A stretch of DNA of 57,993 bases from JALOAD01 sp023228995 [NCBI: Candidatus Muiribacterium halophilum]. GTDB taxonomy: Bacteria; Muiribacteriota; Muiribacteriia; Muiribacteriales. Below, piece after piece: positions 1 through 9,543 of the stretch. Location of the stretch: assembly GCA_023228995.1 (NCBI GenBank), contig JALOAD010000019.1, positions 1-57,993 on the forward strand, in the 5' to 3' direction. Every line of letters starts with the position of its first letter. Position 1 is the stretch's first letter. The notes under the pieces were generated by a model. That model was not told the origin of the DNA, did not search any database, and saw only the letters and a program-made list of their open reading frames with translations. A program made the translations under genes and the position numbers.

Positions 1-1674
1 TATAGATGTGTAAGAAAATGCCCTGTCCACGCAATAAAAATGGAATCTGCCCAAGCTTCCATTATACCTGATTACTGTATATATTGCGGGACCTGTCTTA
101 GAGAATGTCCGCAAAAAGCTAAAGAATATAGGAATGATACTGTCAAAATACGACAAATAATTAGCGAAAATGCTAATGTAATTGTCACAATTGCCCCCTC
201 TTATAATTCACTATTTTCTTCATGGGAAATCAAGCGAATCCCCTCACTCATGAGGAAAATAGGCTTTTCAAAGGTTGCAGAGACATCTATAGGTGCACTG
301 CCCGTCGCTTTAGACTCTGCGACCTTCTTCCAACAAAATAAAGGAGCATGGATATCTGGAGCTTGTCCGGTTGTCGTTAATTTAATTGAAAGGTATTATC
401 CTGAACTTGTCAAAAAAATAATACCTATTGCCTCTCCTCTTATTGCTCATGGAAGAATGCTTAAAAATAAATATCCAAATGCAAAAATCGTATTTATCGG
501 ACCATGTATTGCAAAAAAAGAAGAAATAATGCGAGAAGAACACCAAGGTATAATCGATGCTGTAATGACATTTTCAGAACTTTTCTCTTGGATTGAAGAA
601 GATAAGCTTGATATAAGTGGTTTTGAAGAAAGTATTTTTGATATGAGATCATCAGGAATTAATGAAAACATGTTTCCTTTAAGTGGCGGTTTAACACTTA
701 CAGGAAATCTTACAGATTGTCTTGAAAGTTCTGAAACACTTCATGTTACAGGAATTAATTCAATTAGAGAGATTTTAGACAATTTCAGCGATATAGATAA
801 ACATATTTTTATAGAACCATTGTTTTGTGATGAAGGATGTATTTCAGGACCAGGAATCGATAGAGAAATATCAAATTTCAAAAGAAAAACAGCTTTACTT
901 GAAAATGTAAAAGAACAAAAAAATAATAATGATTTACATAGAGAAATTAATGATGACAACACTTGCATTGTAGATTTATCAACTATTTTTTCTTCAAAAG
1001 AAATACCAAAAACTGAATTCACAGATGAAGAAATCGAAGAAGTACTTGAAAAAACAGGTAAATATTCCAAAGAAGATTATCTTGATTGTGGTGCTTGTGG
1101 ATATAATTCCTGTATTGAAAAAGCAAAAGCAGTTCTTTCAGGAATGGCTGAATCTTCAATGTGTATTCCTTGGATGAGAAAACTTGCCGAAAAACGTTCT
1201 GATATAATAATGGAAACATCTCCAAACGGAATTGTAATAATGAATAGCAATCTTGAAGTTATCAGACTTAATAAAGCATTTAAAGAAATGTTTTCATGCT
1301 TTGATAATTCAATTGGAAAAAGAGTTTCAAGAGTAATAGACTCTGATATTTTTGAAAAACTAATAGCAAGTACAAAAAATAAAATCGAAGATGTAAAAAA
1401 ATTTAGTCATTATGGAGTTGTATGCCATTGTGTAGCATATAGAATACCTGAAGAAAACCTTATTGCTGGAATATTTGTAAATATAACCAATACCAGAAAT
1501 AATCAGGAAAAACTAAAGCAGATTAGAGAAAACACAGTTTTACTTGCCAGAGAACTTCTTGAACATCAACTTACAATGTCACAAAATCTAGCAAAATTTT
1601 TAGGAGATAATACAGCAAAATCAGAATCATTATTAAATAATTTACTTTCAGGAATAGAATCACCTAAAAAGTAA
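1..1674 (+). CDS. Sensory [FeFe]-hydrogenase-like protein (HydS type), 5' end cut by the window
   Basis: The frame is open to base 1 and encodes a partial ferredoxin motif (CVRKCP) before the first ATG at base 40, so the start lies outside the window. Counting from that ATG: a second 4Fe-4S motif CIYCGTCLRECP (13-24), then the H-cluster domain with L1 SGACP (106-110), L2 GPCIAKKEE (154-162) and L3 EPLFCDEGC (259-267). A four-Cys Fe-S domain follows (about 348-377), then a PAS-like region and a coiled tail. L1 has Ala where catalytic enzymes have the proton-transfer Cys, and L2 has Gly where they have Met; both are known for HydS (group C) sensory hydrogenases. The likely role is to sense H2 or redox state and signal through the phosphatase 30 bases downstream. 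The fold is sure; the sensory role is inferred. Confidence 0.88.
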   Translation, partial: YRCVRKCPVHAIKMESAQASIIPDYCIYCGTCLRECPQKAKEYRNDTVKIRQIISENANVIVTIAPSYNSLFSSWEIKRIPSLMRKIGFSKVAETSIGALPVALDSATFFQQNKGAWISGACPVVVNLIERYYPELVKKIIPIASPLIAHGRMLKNKYPNAKIVFIGPCIAKKEEIMREEHQGIIDAVMTFSELFSWIEEDKLDISGFEESIFDMRSSGINENMFPLSGGLTLTGNLTDCLESSETLHVTGINSIREILDNFSDIDKHIFIEPLFCDEGCISGPGIDREISNFKRKTALLENVKEQKNNNDLHREINDDNTCIVDLSTIFSSKEIPKTEFTDEEIEEVLEKTGKYSKEDYLDCGACGYNSCIEKAKAVLSGMAESSMCIPWMRKLAEKRSDIIMETSPNGIVIMNSNLEVIRLNKAFKEMFSCFDNSIGKRVSRVIDSDIFEKLIASTKNKIEDVKKFSHYGVVCHCVAYRIPEENLIAGIFVNITNTRNNQEKLKQIRENTVLLARELLEHQLTMSQNLAKFLGDNTAKSESLLNNLLSGIESPKK

Positions 1675-1704
1675 TAATATGCAAATTATTTTGGAGGAAT
1701 TATA

Positions 1705-2856
1705 ATGCAAAATTATTTACATTTTGACATTAAAGAATTTATAAAACCACATTCTTCAGAAAGCATTTGTGGTGATGTAATTGCTTCAAAAAAAACTCCA
1801 GAATACATATTAATTGTACTTACAGATGGAATAAGTCACGGACTTAAAGCAAATATATATGCAAATTTCATCAATTCAAGATTGTTTTCTTTAATAGAAT
1901 CAGGATTTACATTTCATGAATCTGTAGGCAAAATCGCTCAATCAAATCATGAAAACACAGGTAAAGACCTTCCTTATGGAGCATTTACCGCAGTTAAAAT
2001 ATTAAATAATGGAAAAGGAGTTGCTTTATGTTATGAAAATCCCATTCCAATATTAATAACAAAAAATTCAGCAAGCGTTTTAAAATCTCATACTTTATCA
2101 ATAAATAATGTTTTAATTATGGAAAGTTCATTTTATCTTTCACCAAATGAATACATTCTCCTCTGCACCGATGGAGTTTCACAAGCAGGAACAGGATTTG
2201 ACTATACTTTCGGATGGGGTGAAAAGAATTTATCTGATTATATAAGAAAACACATTGGAAATTCAGAAAAACCAGATTTTATATGCAAAGAAATACAACA
2301 CAAAGTCCTTGCATTAAATAATGGGAAATATCGTGACGACTCAACAATATGTCTCATATCATGCAGAAAAGGAAATATTCTAAATATTATATCAGGACCA
2401 CCAGAAAACAGAGAACTTGATCATGAAATTATAAATGATTATTTAGAAAGTCCCGGCACACACATAATATGTGGTGATAGCACTGCCAAAATGATAGCAA
2501 GACATCTTAACTTACCATTATCAATTGAAGAAAATCCCAAAAGTCTCATCGCACCACCAAGATATTATCTTGAAGGATTCAAACTTGTAACCGAAGGAGC
2601 TGTTACGCTCAATCAAGTATATAATATAATCGATGAACCTTATGAAAATATCACTGAAGATAATGCAGTAACAGTTTTATATTCAATGCTAAGAAATTTT
2701 GATAAAATTAAATTTTTTACCGGAACCGCTTCTAATCCCGGTCACCACGACATTTCTTTCACACAAAAAGGAATTGTATCAAGACACAAAATAATTCCGT
2801 TAATAGCGAATAAATTAATAGAATTTGGCAAGTTAGTAGTAATCAAAAAGTATTAA
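1705..2856 (+). CDS. SpoIIE/PP2C-type serine phosphatase
   Basis: A 383-residue protein with the metal-binding signatures of the SpoIIE branch of PP2C phosphatases: GDVIA near residue 23, LTDGISHG near 38, LLCTDGVSQAG near 153 and DDSTICLIS near 212. Residues 230-383 form an extra C-terminal region I do not recognise. It starts 30 bases after the hydrogenase-like gene behind a strong GGAGG site (about 1692), so the two should be co-transcribed. SpoIIE-type phosphatases are frequent neighbours of HydS genes, where H2 sensing is thought to control protein dephosphorylation. No membrane segment or sensor domain is visible, so its input probably comes from the partner. The target is unknown. Confidence 0.85.
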   Translation: MQNYLHFDIKEFIKPHSSESICGDVIASKKTPEYILIVLTDGISHGLKANIYANFINSRLFSLIESGFTFHESVGKIAQSNHENTGKDLPYGAFTAVKILNNGKGVALCYENPIPILITKNSASVLKSHTLSINNVLIMESSFYLSPNEYILLCTDGVSQAGTGFDYTFGWGEKNLSDYIRKHIGNSEKPDFICKEIQHKVLALNNGKYRDDSTICLISCRKGNILNIISGPPENRELDHEIINDYLESPGTHIICGDSTAKMIARHLNLPLSIEENPKSLIAPPRYYLEGFKLVTEGAVTLNQVYNIIDEPYENITEDNAVTVLYSMLRNFDKIKFFTGTASNPGHHDISFTQKGIVSRHKIIPLIANKLIEFGKLVVIKKY

Positions 2857-2911
2857 GGTTTTAAAGTAAACTTTTAAAACTAACTAAAAGGTTTTTTTTA
2901 GTGATTTTATC

Positions 2912-2940
2912 TTGACAATTATGCTTAAATGCAATATTGT
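2912..2940 (+). promoter_or_regulatory. Sigma-70-like promoter for a putative small RNA or leader
   Basis: TTGACA (2912-2917), a 17-base spacer, then TATTGT (2935-2940). It lies inside the 359-base gap between the phosphatase and dpaL and would start transcription near 2947, just before a strong hairpin. Upstream, 2859-2900 holds two weak A/T-rich inverted repeats (GTTTTAAAGT/ACTTTTAAAAC and ACTAAAA/TTTTAGT) that may end the phosphatase transcript. Confidence 0.5.
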
Positions 2941-2945
2941 GAGAA

Positions 2946-3016
2946 TGTAATTTTTAACCCCTCCAAGCCAATAGGAAGAGGTGCTTCATAGAAATATGGA
3001 GCCCTTTTCTCTATTG
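2946..3016 (+). ncRNA. Possible structured small RNA or 5' leader
   Basis: Downstream of a good promoter, 2980-3004 folds into a stem of about ten pairs (GGTGCTTCATA with TATGGAGCCC) closed by a GAAA tetraloop. An outer CAATAG/CTATTG pair (2969-2974 and 3011-3016) encloses it. The stretch has clearly more G and C than its surroundings and no open frame. It does not match SRP, 6S or tmRNA signatures that I know. It could be a stand-alone sRNA or part of a long dpaL leader, although dpaL has its own promoter nearer by. Confidence 0.4.
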
Positions 3017-3142
3017 CACATCGCACTTTTATTAATTAAAGTTTTTTTAAACAAAGATTTTATTTTTCTATTTGGCAAAATAGACAAACAGTCTAATTAA
3101 ATAACATAACAACTTCTCAAAATTGAATAATTAATAATAGAC

Positions 3143-3170
3143 TTGTTTTTATTTTTATTAGTATTATAAT
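3143..3170 (+). promoter_or_regulatory. Promoter of dpaL
   Basis: TTGTTT (3143-3148), a 16-base spacer and a perfect TATAAT (3165-3170), 45 bases ahead of the dpaL start. An AAGGAG ribosome-binding site follows at about 3203. Confidence 0.6.
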
Positions 3171-3215
3171 GGTCTTAAAGGGTTCAGAAATCACTTTAAT
3201 ACAAGGAGAAATATA

Positions 3216-4457
3216 ATGGATATCGTACCTGTAGAATGGATAAAAAATCAAAACGATAAAAACACAAGAGAAAAAAACTGTAAAGTAAATATACTAACAG
3301 AAGATTTTGCATATATAAGAAATTTTCACAGACAAATACCAAATTACAAAATTACTCCACTAAAAACTCTTGCAAACCTAGCATGTCACTTAAATCTAGG
3401 TGGAATATGGGTAAAAGATGAAGGATATAGATTTAGACTAGGTTCATTCAAAGCAACAGGCGGAACATTTGCAATATTCAAATTTATTGTAGAAAAAATT
3501 GGAGCAGATGAAAACTTTCATTATTGCGACCTATTTAAAGAAGAAGTAAGAAATAAAATTAATAATATTGTATTTGCAACAGCAACCGACGGAAATCACG
3601 GGCAAGGAGTCGCATGGGCAGCAAGAAAGTTAGGATGCAATTCAGTTGTGTATGTGCATAAATTAACCTCAAAGCCAAGAATAGACACTATAAAAGAAAA
3701 CGGAGCAAAAGTAGTAATTGTTGATGGAAACTATGATGATGCAGTCAGACAATGTAACGAAGATGCTAAAAAAAATGGTTGGGAAATAATCTCAGATACA
3801 GCTTGGGAAGGTTATAACAAAGTTCCAAAATGGGTAATTCAAGGATACAGCACATTATTCATGGAAATTCAAGAACAGTTCAATGCACAAGGAGTTATAA
3901 AACCAACTCATGTTTTTTTACAAGCAGGAGTAGGTTCACTAGCAGTAGCAGGATGCGAATTCTATCTTAAATTATTCGGAAAAGACCGACCAAAATTAAT
4001 AATAGTAGAACCAGACCGAGCAGACTGTATATTTCAATCAGCAAAATCTAATTCTAAAAACGGCACATCAGTCAGTGGTGATTTAAACACTAAAATGGCA
4101 GGATTAGCATGTGGAGACCCAAATCCTATAGCATGGGAATCAATAAGATATCTTGCAGATGCATTTATAAAAGTACCTGACTATGTAGCAGGTTGCGGAA
4201 TGAGAATACTTGGATTACCATTAAATGGCGATGAAGAAGTCATATCAGGCGAATCTGGAGCAGTAACAATTGGAGCATTAAAATTCATAATGCATAGACC
4301 AGAACTAAAAGAATTAAGAGAACATCTAGAATTAGACAATAAATCTGAAGTGTTATTAATAAACACAGAAAGAAACACAGATCCAATACATTATAGAGAA
4401 GTAGTATGGGAAGGTGCAATATCAGTACCAAAAAAATACAGATTATATAGAAGCTAA
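3216..4457 (+). CDS. dpaL: Diaminopropionate ammonia-lyase
   Basis: A PLP enzyme of fold type II that splits 2,3-diaminopropionate into pyruvate and ammonia. Its 413 residues are close to E. coli YgeX/DpaL (about 398). The PLP lysine lies in GSFKATGG, the phosphate/substrate loops are TATDGNHGQGVAWAA and QAGVGSLA, and the C-terminal block TERNTDPIHYREVVWEG is typical of the family. It has its own promoter and RBS and appears monocistronic. It fits amino-acid fermentation together with ftcD and the AbgA-like gene later in the window. It is probably cytoplasmic; no signal peptide is present. Confidence 0.93.
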   Translation: MDIVPVEWIKNQNDKNTREKNCKVNILTEDFAYIRNFHRQIPNYKITPLKTLANLACHLNLGGIWVKDEGYRFRLGSFKATGGTFAIFKFIVEKIGADENFHYCDLFKEEVRNKINNIVFATATDGNHGQGVAWAARKLGCNSVVYVHKLTSKPRIDTIKENGAKVVIVDGNYDDAVRQCNEDAKKNGWEIISDTAWEGYNKVPKWVIQGYSTLFMEIQEQFNAQGVIKPTHVFLQAGVGSLAVAGCEFYLKLFGKDRPKLIIVEPDRADCIFQSAKSNSKNGTSVSGDLNTKMAGLACGDPNPIAWESIRYLADAFIKVPDYVAGCGMRILGLPLNGDEEVISGESGAVTIGALKFIMHRPELKELREHLELDNKSEVLLINTERNTDPIHYREVVWEGAISVPKKYRLYRS

Positions 4458-4943
4458 TAATAAGAGCAATGTTGAAATTGGAATTTTGAATTGGAAGATA
4501 AGAGACCGGGAAAATCCGAGATATGTAAAAACTATTAGTCCGGCAAAATCACAATTAGCGATTGCTATGCAATCTAATTAGAAAAGCTATGACAGATAAA
4601 ACATGACAAGTTAGTGCATGAAAACAGTATAAGTGCGGTGTATGAGCAGTGAGACAGTGTTTTATTAAGACTTGCTTTAAAATTAATAATTATTCATTCT
4701 TAATTATTAATTGCTTCAATAGATTGTCATCCCGGTTGCGATTCTGGGCCGGGATCTGCTTTGGACTTTTAATTATTTTAAATGTTTGTCATTTTTGACC
4801 CGTTCAGGAATACAGTTTTTTAAGCTTTTAAACTTAGTTTTACTTGTAAAACTAAATCGTGACCATAGCGAACCATCTTGTTGAAACCTTGTATTTTTAA
4901 GTTTCACCAACATCGTGCATTTAAGCACCGACCCCATAGGTTT
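4458..4943. repeat. Gene-free stretch with palindromes
   Basis: No coding signal over 486 bases. It holds a GC-rich inverted repeat ATCCCGG (4729-4735) / CCGGGAT (4749-4755), and a perfect 10-base inverted repeat TTAGTTTTAC (4834-4843) / GTAAAACTAA (4846-4855) that could form a terminator-like hairpin. At 4926-4935 the text GCACCGACCCC resembles the arms of the repeats near 53130 and 53957. It looks like a repeat dump between convergent genes. Confidence 0.5.
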
Positions 4944-5918
4944 TCAGTTTAGATGTTTTGTTACAAATTTTTTATACTCATCAAAAAACAAATCATCAAA
5001 ATCCTTATCACAATCAATAATTCCCATATTATAAAGAGCATTATTAAGCTTTTGAGCAGAAGAACCATTTATTTCTTCATAAATAAGAGTATTAAAAAAA
5101 CGTTTTTTAAGATTATCATCTTTTAATATAATTTCTGAAATATAATACATAAAAAAATATCCATTAGCATAACAATGATGAGTATCAGGATTAACAATAT
5201 CAAAATAATCATGAGAACCATCAAAAGGATTTAGAAATTTACCAAGAGAAATATCTTTCTTTAAAATAGAAAATTGCCAATTACAATAAGAATCTTTATC
5301 CATAGTACCATTAAGATAAATAGCAAAATGAGCTAAAGCTTCGTTTACAGCCCTGTCAGCAACATTAACAGGCTCAGGGTTAACATTATCATATATATTA
5401 TGAAAATACTCATGCACGAGCGTTCCATAAGCATCAATTTCAGGCTGATCAAAATCCATAGTAAGATAATCATTATTATTCATACCATTAAAAGCAAACC
5501 AATAATAACCTAAAATAGGCTCCATACCTTCTTGAATTTCCATATCATAATAAAACCAATCTCTAATATCAGCGATAAGAATTATGAATTTACCATTATT
5601 GTCAAGATCAGATGGAGGACCAAAATATTCAGAAAGAATCGGGAAATAATCATCAAACCTTTTTTGAATCTTATTAACAAGAACTTTATCAAGCTTTTTA
5701 TCTTTACTTTCAAGAATATCATTTTCAACAAAAACATAAGAAAATTCACTCTGAGAATAACAAGTAAAATCATTCTGATAATAACCCTTTTCAAAAACCG
5801 GCTCACTCTTCACAACATCAAACTGCCAAAAAGATTTAGAATAGCCAATATTAAAAGATTCAGAAAAAGCAAAGTTAGAAATAACAAGAATTAAAACAAA
5901 AAACAATACTCTCTTCAT
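4944..5918 (-). CDS. Secreted zinc metalloprotease, M30-like
   Basis: A 324-residue protein with a clear signal peptide (first ~20 residues, basic start then a hydrophobic core). The zinc motif HEYFH follows LV in the middle of the protein, and NEALAHFA about 30 residues later is placed like the third ligand of gluzincins. The upstream text SDLDNNGKFIILIADI resembles the aspartate-rich strand of M30 (hyicolysin-like) peptidases. It should act in the periplasm or outside the cell. It stands alone and converges on dpaL across a repeat-rich gap. The substrate is unknown. Family assignment comes from motifs only. Confidence 0.75.
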   Translation of the reverse strand: MKRVLFFVLILVISNFAFSESFNIGYSKSFWQFDVVKSEPVFEKGYYQNDFTCYSQSEFSYVFVENDILESKDKKLDKVLVNKIQKRFDDYFPILSEYFGPPSDLDNNGKFIILIADIRDWFYYDMEIQEGMEPILGYYWFAFNGMNNNDYLTMDFDQPEIDAYGTLVHEYFHNIYDNVNPEPVNVADRAVNEALAHFAIYLNGTMDKDSYCNWQFSILKKDISLGKFLNPFDGSHDYFDIVNPDTHHCYANGYFFMYYISEIILKDDNLKKRFFNTLIYEEINGSSAQKLNNALYNMGIIDCDKDFDDLFFDEYKKFVTKHLN

Positions 5919-6075
5919 ATATACTCCCCAAAAATAACTTAATTATTATAAAATAATTGTAACAAGCACAAGAACTTTTGTAAATCAAAAAAAAGTTTAG
6001 CAACGAAGTTGATTTAATTATTAATTTTTAATTATGTTATATGAATATATTTTATTATTTGATTTTTTAACTTTA

Positions 6076-7773
6076 TTAAATTTTGAATAACTTTTCATTT
6101 TGTGTAAGTGATAATATTTCATATTGTTTAACATCAATATCTTCAGGCAATTTATCTCGCAATACAGGTAAAATATATTGACAGTTAATTTCATTGACTA
6201 TTTTTGTTAATATACCTGAAATTTGATTATGATGTACATTTTCTATCTGATCTTGCAATATAAAATGAAGGCATTCAATTCCCAAAGCATCAGCAAATTG
6301 AATATATGCTAAATCAAATGCAGCCATTTGCACCTTCTTTTTTCCAGTCCCTAAATTACCTTCAATATTATTTATTTCCAATTCATAAACCTTATCAGTG
6401 TTATCAAAACTTAAAATAAATCGTTCACCATAAAGATTATAAGAAATTTCTGAAAAATATTTATTGAATTCAGATACTCTTTCCTGTATCAAATCATTAT
6501 TTGTTTTCAAACCTTCATCAATATCTTTTAATTCATTTAAAATATTTTCCATTTTTTCTAAGGTTTCTTCCCATAAGCGTTTTTGTTCTTCTAAATTCCC
6601 CTTAAACTCATATTGCTTATTCAATTCTGAAGCAGTCTCTTGTAATTCTTTTACAACATTGGTTTTTGATAATTTTTCTGAAAGTTTTTTTTCTCTTTGT
6701 AATAAATCTGAAATTTTATTTTTTAAATATTTTGTTTTTTGTTCGAGCTCAGGCAATTCATGAGTAATAAATTTTAATTTTTCTTTTATCATTTGATTGT
6801 GGAATATTAAAGTTTCTTCAAAAGATTTATGTATATCAGGAATAAACTGTTTTGCTTGTTTATATATTTTCTCAATTTGACCGACATTAATCTTCGCAAT
6901 ATCATCATTTAATGTATTTTTACTTTCACTAATCAAATCTTTCCTTAATTCTAATCTGCTTAATTCTGTTGAATATTTATTTAAATCAGATTTTACAGTA
7001 TTGAGTTCATCAAGCTCTTTATCATAATCTTTATTTATATTAAACCTTTTTTTCTTTAATTCTAAACCTTGAATAGATTTATTTACAATCAAAAGTGATT
7101 GATTAATATGTGATATATTACTGTCTTTTCGTAAACGTTTTTGTAAGTTTTCTTCAATTTTTTTCTGAACTATCAACTTTTGTTTTCTAGCCGATTCATC
7201 AAAGTTAATTCCAAGCCAAAATAAGTATAATGCCTCATACTCCTCTGATTTTGTTGAGCCATGTAAAACTTTTACAGTATTAATAAGGCGGTTCTTTTCA
7301 TCTCTTATGTTTTTGGAAATAATTTGTCTAAAAGACGGTTTGTCAAAATCTACTTTAAAAATTAATTCTTTCAACTTTTTATGAAATTCTTTGTCATTTG
7401 TATAATTTTCATCATCAATATTCTGTATTTTTTTAGAATATTTCAAAAAATTACGACTAATTTTAATTTCTTTTGATAAATCATCGCTTAAATCATCTTT
7501 AAGTATAAGAGTTATAATAATATTATCTTTAAGAAAATTTTCTATTTGCGTGTTACTTTTTCTTTTAAATTCTGTATCTTTATAAATATTTTCGCCTTTA
7601 CCACCCAAGCAAAAATCTATTAGCCTTAAAACTGTTGTTTTTCCAACATTATTTCCAGACTCTTTTCTATCTTTTGTTTTTGTATTATCTATTATAAGAT
7701 TAATCCCTTTATTAAATGAAATATTTCGTATAATATCACCATTTTTGGCAATTTTAAGATTTTTTAAAAACAT
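6076..7773 (-). CDS. ABC-three-component system ATPase (DUF2326-like)
   Basis: A 565-residue SMC/RecN-like ATPase. Walker A is GNNVGKTT (40-47), followed by LRLIDFCLGG, a hallmark of ABC-3C/DUF2326 ATPases. A long coiled coil fills the middle (about 190-420). The C-terminal part carries GNLGTGKKKVQMAAFDLAY, the ABC signature region, and HFILQDQIENVHHNQ in the Walker B/D-loop position. It is the last of three overlapping genes and overlaps the middle-component gene by 10 bases; the GAGG site lies inside that gene. ABC-3C systems are predicted conflict systems in which the ATPase controls a nuclease. Assignment is strong because all three components fit. Confidence 0.87.
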   Translation of the reverse strand: MFLKNLKIAKNGDIIRNISFNKGINLIIDNTKTKDRKESGNNVGKTTVLRLIDFCLGGKGENIYKDTEFKRKSNTQIENFLKDNIIITLILKDDLSDDLSKEIKISRNFLKYSKKIQNIDDENYTNDKEFHKKLKELIFKVDFDKPSFRQIISKNIRDEKNRLINTVKVLHGSTKSEEYEALYLFWLGINFDESARKQKLIVQKKIEENLQKRLRKDSNISHINQSLLIVNKSIQGLELKKKRFNINKDYDKELDELNTVKSDLNKYSTELSRLELRKDLISESKNTLNDDIAKINVGQIEKIYKQAKQFIPDIHKSFEETLIFHNQMIKEKLKFITHELPELEQKTKYLKNKISDLLQREKKLSEKLSKTNVVKELQETASELNKQYEFKGNLEEQKRLWEETLEKMENILNELKDIDEGLKTNNDLIQERVSEFNKYFSEISYNLYGERFILSFDNTDKVYELEINNIEGNLGTGKKKVQMAAFDLAYIQFADALGIECLHFILQDQIENVHHNQISGILTKIVNEINCQYILPVLRDKLPEDIDVKQYEILSLTQNEKLFKI

Positions 7774-7994
7774 TTTATTATAGCCTCTTGTTTTTTAGTT
7801 ATTAATCCGAGGATAAACAACCAATCCAGTGTAAGAATATAAAGATACACTGAAATTTTTATTTTTTCATTCAAAGCCTGAAATAATTCAAAAAAATCCA
7901 TTTTTTTATAGGAATTGTTATTTAATATATCAATTACTAAAGCACCCAAATAATATATTTCTCTTTCAGGATTAATATCTTTATTTATAATCAT
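7764..7994 (-). CDS. ABC-three-component system middle component (MC6-like)
   Basis: Only 76 residues. The pattern YYLGALVIDIL near the start and YILTLDWLFILGLI near residue 52 matches the small helical middle components of ABC-3C systems that I know as type 6. It overlaps the HNH gene upstream by 4 bases and the ATPase gene downstream by 10, so the three are translationally coupled. Middle components are thought to couple the ATPase to the effector. The exact subtype is from memory of the pattern, not a search. Confidence 0.75.
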   Translation of the reverse strand: MIINKDINPEREIYYLGALVIDILNNNSYKKMDFFELFQALNEKIKISVYLYILTLDWLFILGLITKKQEAIIKCF

Positions 7995-8803
7995 ATTTCA
8001 GGTTTTTCCAATATTTTACATCTCATAAATGCATCCACCATAATTATAGATATTCCAAAACTAATTTCTTCTTGATAACAGTTAGATTCTTTTTCAATCA
8101 TAACATATAACTCATTTTCAATATCTTCAATAATATTATCAGCATTTTTTTGTATAACTATCATGGGTTCTTTAGAATCCTTAGTATAATTACCTTTTAC
8201 TTTAAGGTAAATATTTTTTATATTTCTCAACAATTTTTCTTTACGAAAAGAACCTGCTGTTTCTAATTCAGTATAAAGAGAATTTAATTTTGAATAGTAG
8301 ACTTTATATTCTTCAATTAACACCTTGTTCCTTTTTATTGCATTGAATGATATTTTTTCATCAATATTAAATGGTTTAGAAACTGTTTCATCAATAACTT
8401 CCTCTAAATCAAAATCTGAAATAGCTTTTATGGCAAGGCTTAGAAGTGTTGGATTTTGTTGCAAAGTACCTTGAAGTTGTTTATTCTCGTGTTTTCTTTT
8501 CCATTCCTTAAGCAATTCAACTGAATATTCACCTTCATTTACTTTATTATCTATTATTATATGATGCTCATCACATAATAATATCAAGTTATTAAAATGC
8601 CGCCTATCATCATCATCCATATTAGGATTATATCTTGGACCATTTTCACTAGCAGCTTCAATATGACATATTTTACTAATAATTGATTTTTCATCTTCTG
8701 CAATAAGTTTTTTTTCACAACCAGGCCAAGCACATTGATTTCCAGATAGTGTATCCAACCTTCTTATCGTAGTTCGTTTGTATTGTCTTGCTTTTTTTGT
8801 CAT
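7991..8803 (-). CDS. HNH endonuclease effector of the ABC-3C system
   Basis: A 270-residue protein whose first 90 residues form an HNH nuclease: CAWPGC (24-29) and CHIEA (46-50) with NLILLCDEHH (72-81) give the zinc cysteines and the catalytic histidines and Asn. Text such as ASENGPRYNP and RRHFNNLI is typical of the ABC-3C-linked HNH subgroup. The rest is helical and should contact the middle component. It is the first gene of the operon, with AAGGAAG as RBS. Expected role: DNA cleavage released or directed by the ATPase on infection. Confidence 0.85.
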   Translation of the reverse strand: MTKKARQYKRTTIRRLDTLSGNQCAWPGCEKKLIAEDEKSIISKICHIEAASENGPRYNPNMDDDDRRHFNNLILLCDEHHIIIDNKVNEGEYSVELLKEWKRKHENKQLQGTLQQNPTLLSLAIKAISDFDLEEVIDETVSKPFNIDEKISFNAIKRNKVLIEEYKVYYSKLNSLYTELETAGSFRKEKLLRNIKNIYLKVKGNYTKDSKEPMIVIQKNADNIIEDIENELYVMIEKESNCYQEEISFGISIIMVDAFMRCKILEKPEI

Positions 8804-9004
8804 CTTTGAACTTCCTTGGTTACATACTTAAACCTAATTAGTTCGATAAATTATAATTGTACAAAAATAAATTACTTCAAGTCAAGTTACATTTACTAAT
8901 AGAGTCTGTTACTTAATGTTTTTGCACATAAAATTTAACATGATTTATTTAAAAATAAAACTAAATTTTCAGTTGACTATAATCACAGACTACGATTATT
9001 TATT

Positions 9005-9514
9005 TTAAAATGTTAAATATATTGCAATAATACCAATCATGGAAGAAAATTCTGAAACTTCAATATAATTAAATGATTGTTCGAAATTATTATCATGGAA
9101 TGTTATTTTATCCCCTTTTATTGACCAATCAAAATGTGCTATAGAATTTCTTATTTTGTTTAATCTTAATTGATTTCTTATTGATATTATCTGATATAAG
9201 TTAGGACAATTATTTTCTTCAACATTTAGATGATTAATAAACTCGAAAAAAATCTGTATTTGTACCAATTCATTATAAAATATAGATTCTTTAAAAAAGT
9301 GAATCTCATCTTTCTTTTCAACATAAAATTGACTAATCCACTGTTTATGTCCTTCCATTTGCTTAAATATTTCAGAAAACTTCAATAATTTATCTTTGTA
9401 ATCTGGATTTTTTTTAATTTCATCTTTAAGATCCTCTAGTTTTATGGAACTGATATCTATTCCGAGTGGTTTTTCTTTAACAATTTTTAAAAATTTTTCT
9501 TTCAGTTTTTCCAT
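9005..9514 (-). CDS. HEPN-like protein, possible RNase effector
   Basis: An all-helical 169-residue protein of no family I can name. Near the end it has KIRNSIAHFDW (121-130), in which R122-x4-H127 fits the Rx4-6H active-site motif of HEPN RNases and Abi-type proteins. It begins 29 bases downstream of the cyclase-like gene, so the two form an operon. Small helical proteins with an RN..AH motif next to a signal-making enzyme are candidate effectors. No membrane segment is visible. It could instead be an accessory or an inhibitor; the RNase idea rests on one motif. Confidence 0.5.
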   Translation of the reverse strand: MEKLKEKFLKIVKEKPLGIDISSIKLEDLKDEIKKNPDYKDKLLKFSEIFKQMEGHKQWISQFYVEKKDEIHFFKESIFYNELVQIQIFFEFINHLNVEENNCPNLYQIISIRNQLRLNKIRNSIAHFDWSIKGDKITFHDNNFEQSFNYIEVSEFSSMIGIIAIYLTF

Positions 9515-9543
9515 TTTAATCCGCCTTAAATTATCCTCAAAAA

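Noticed and set aside
2946-3016. SRP (4.5S) RNA
   Set aside because: The apical GGAA tetraloop with its asymmetric internal loop and the usual flanking motifs are missing; only a GAAA-capped stem is present.
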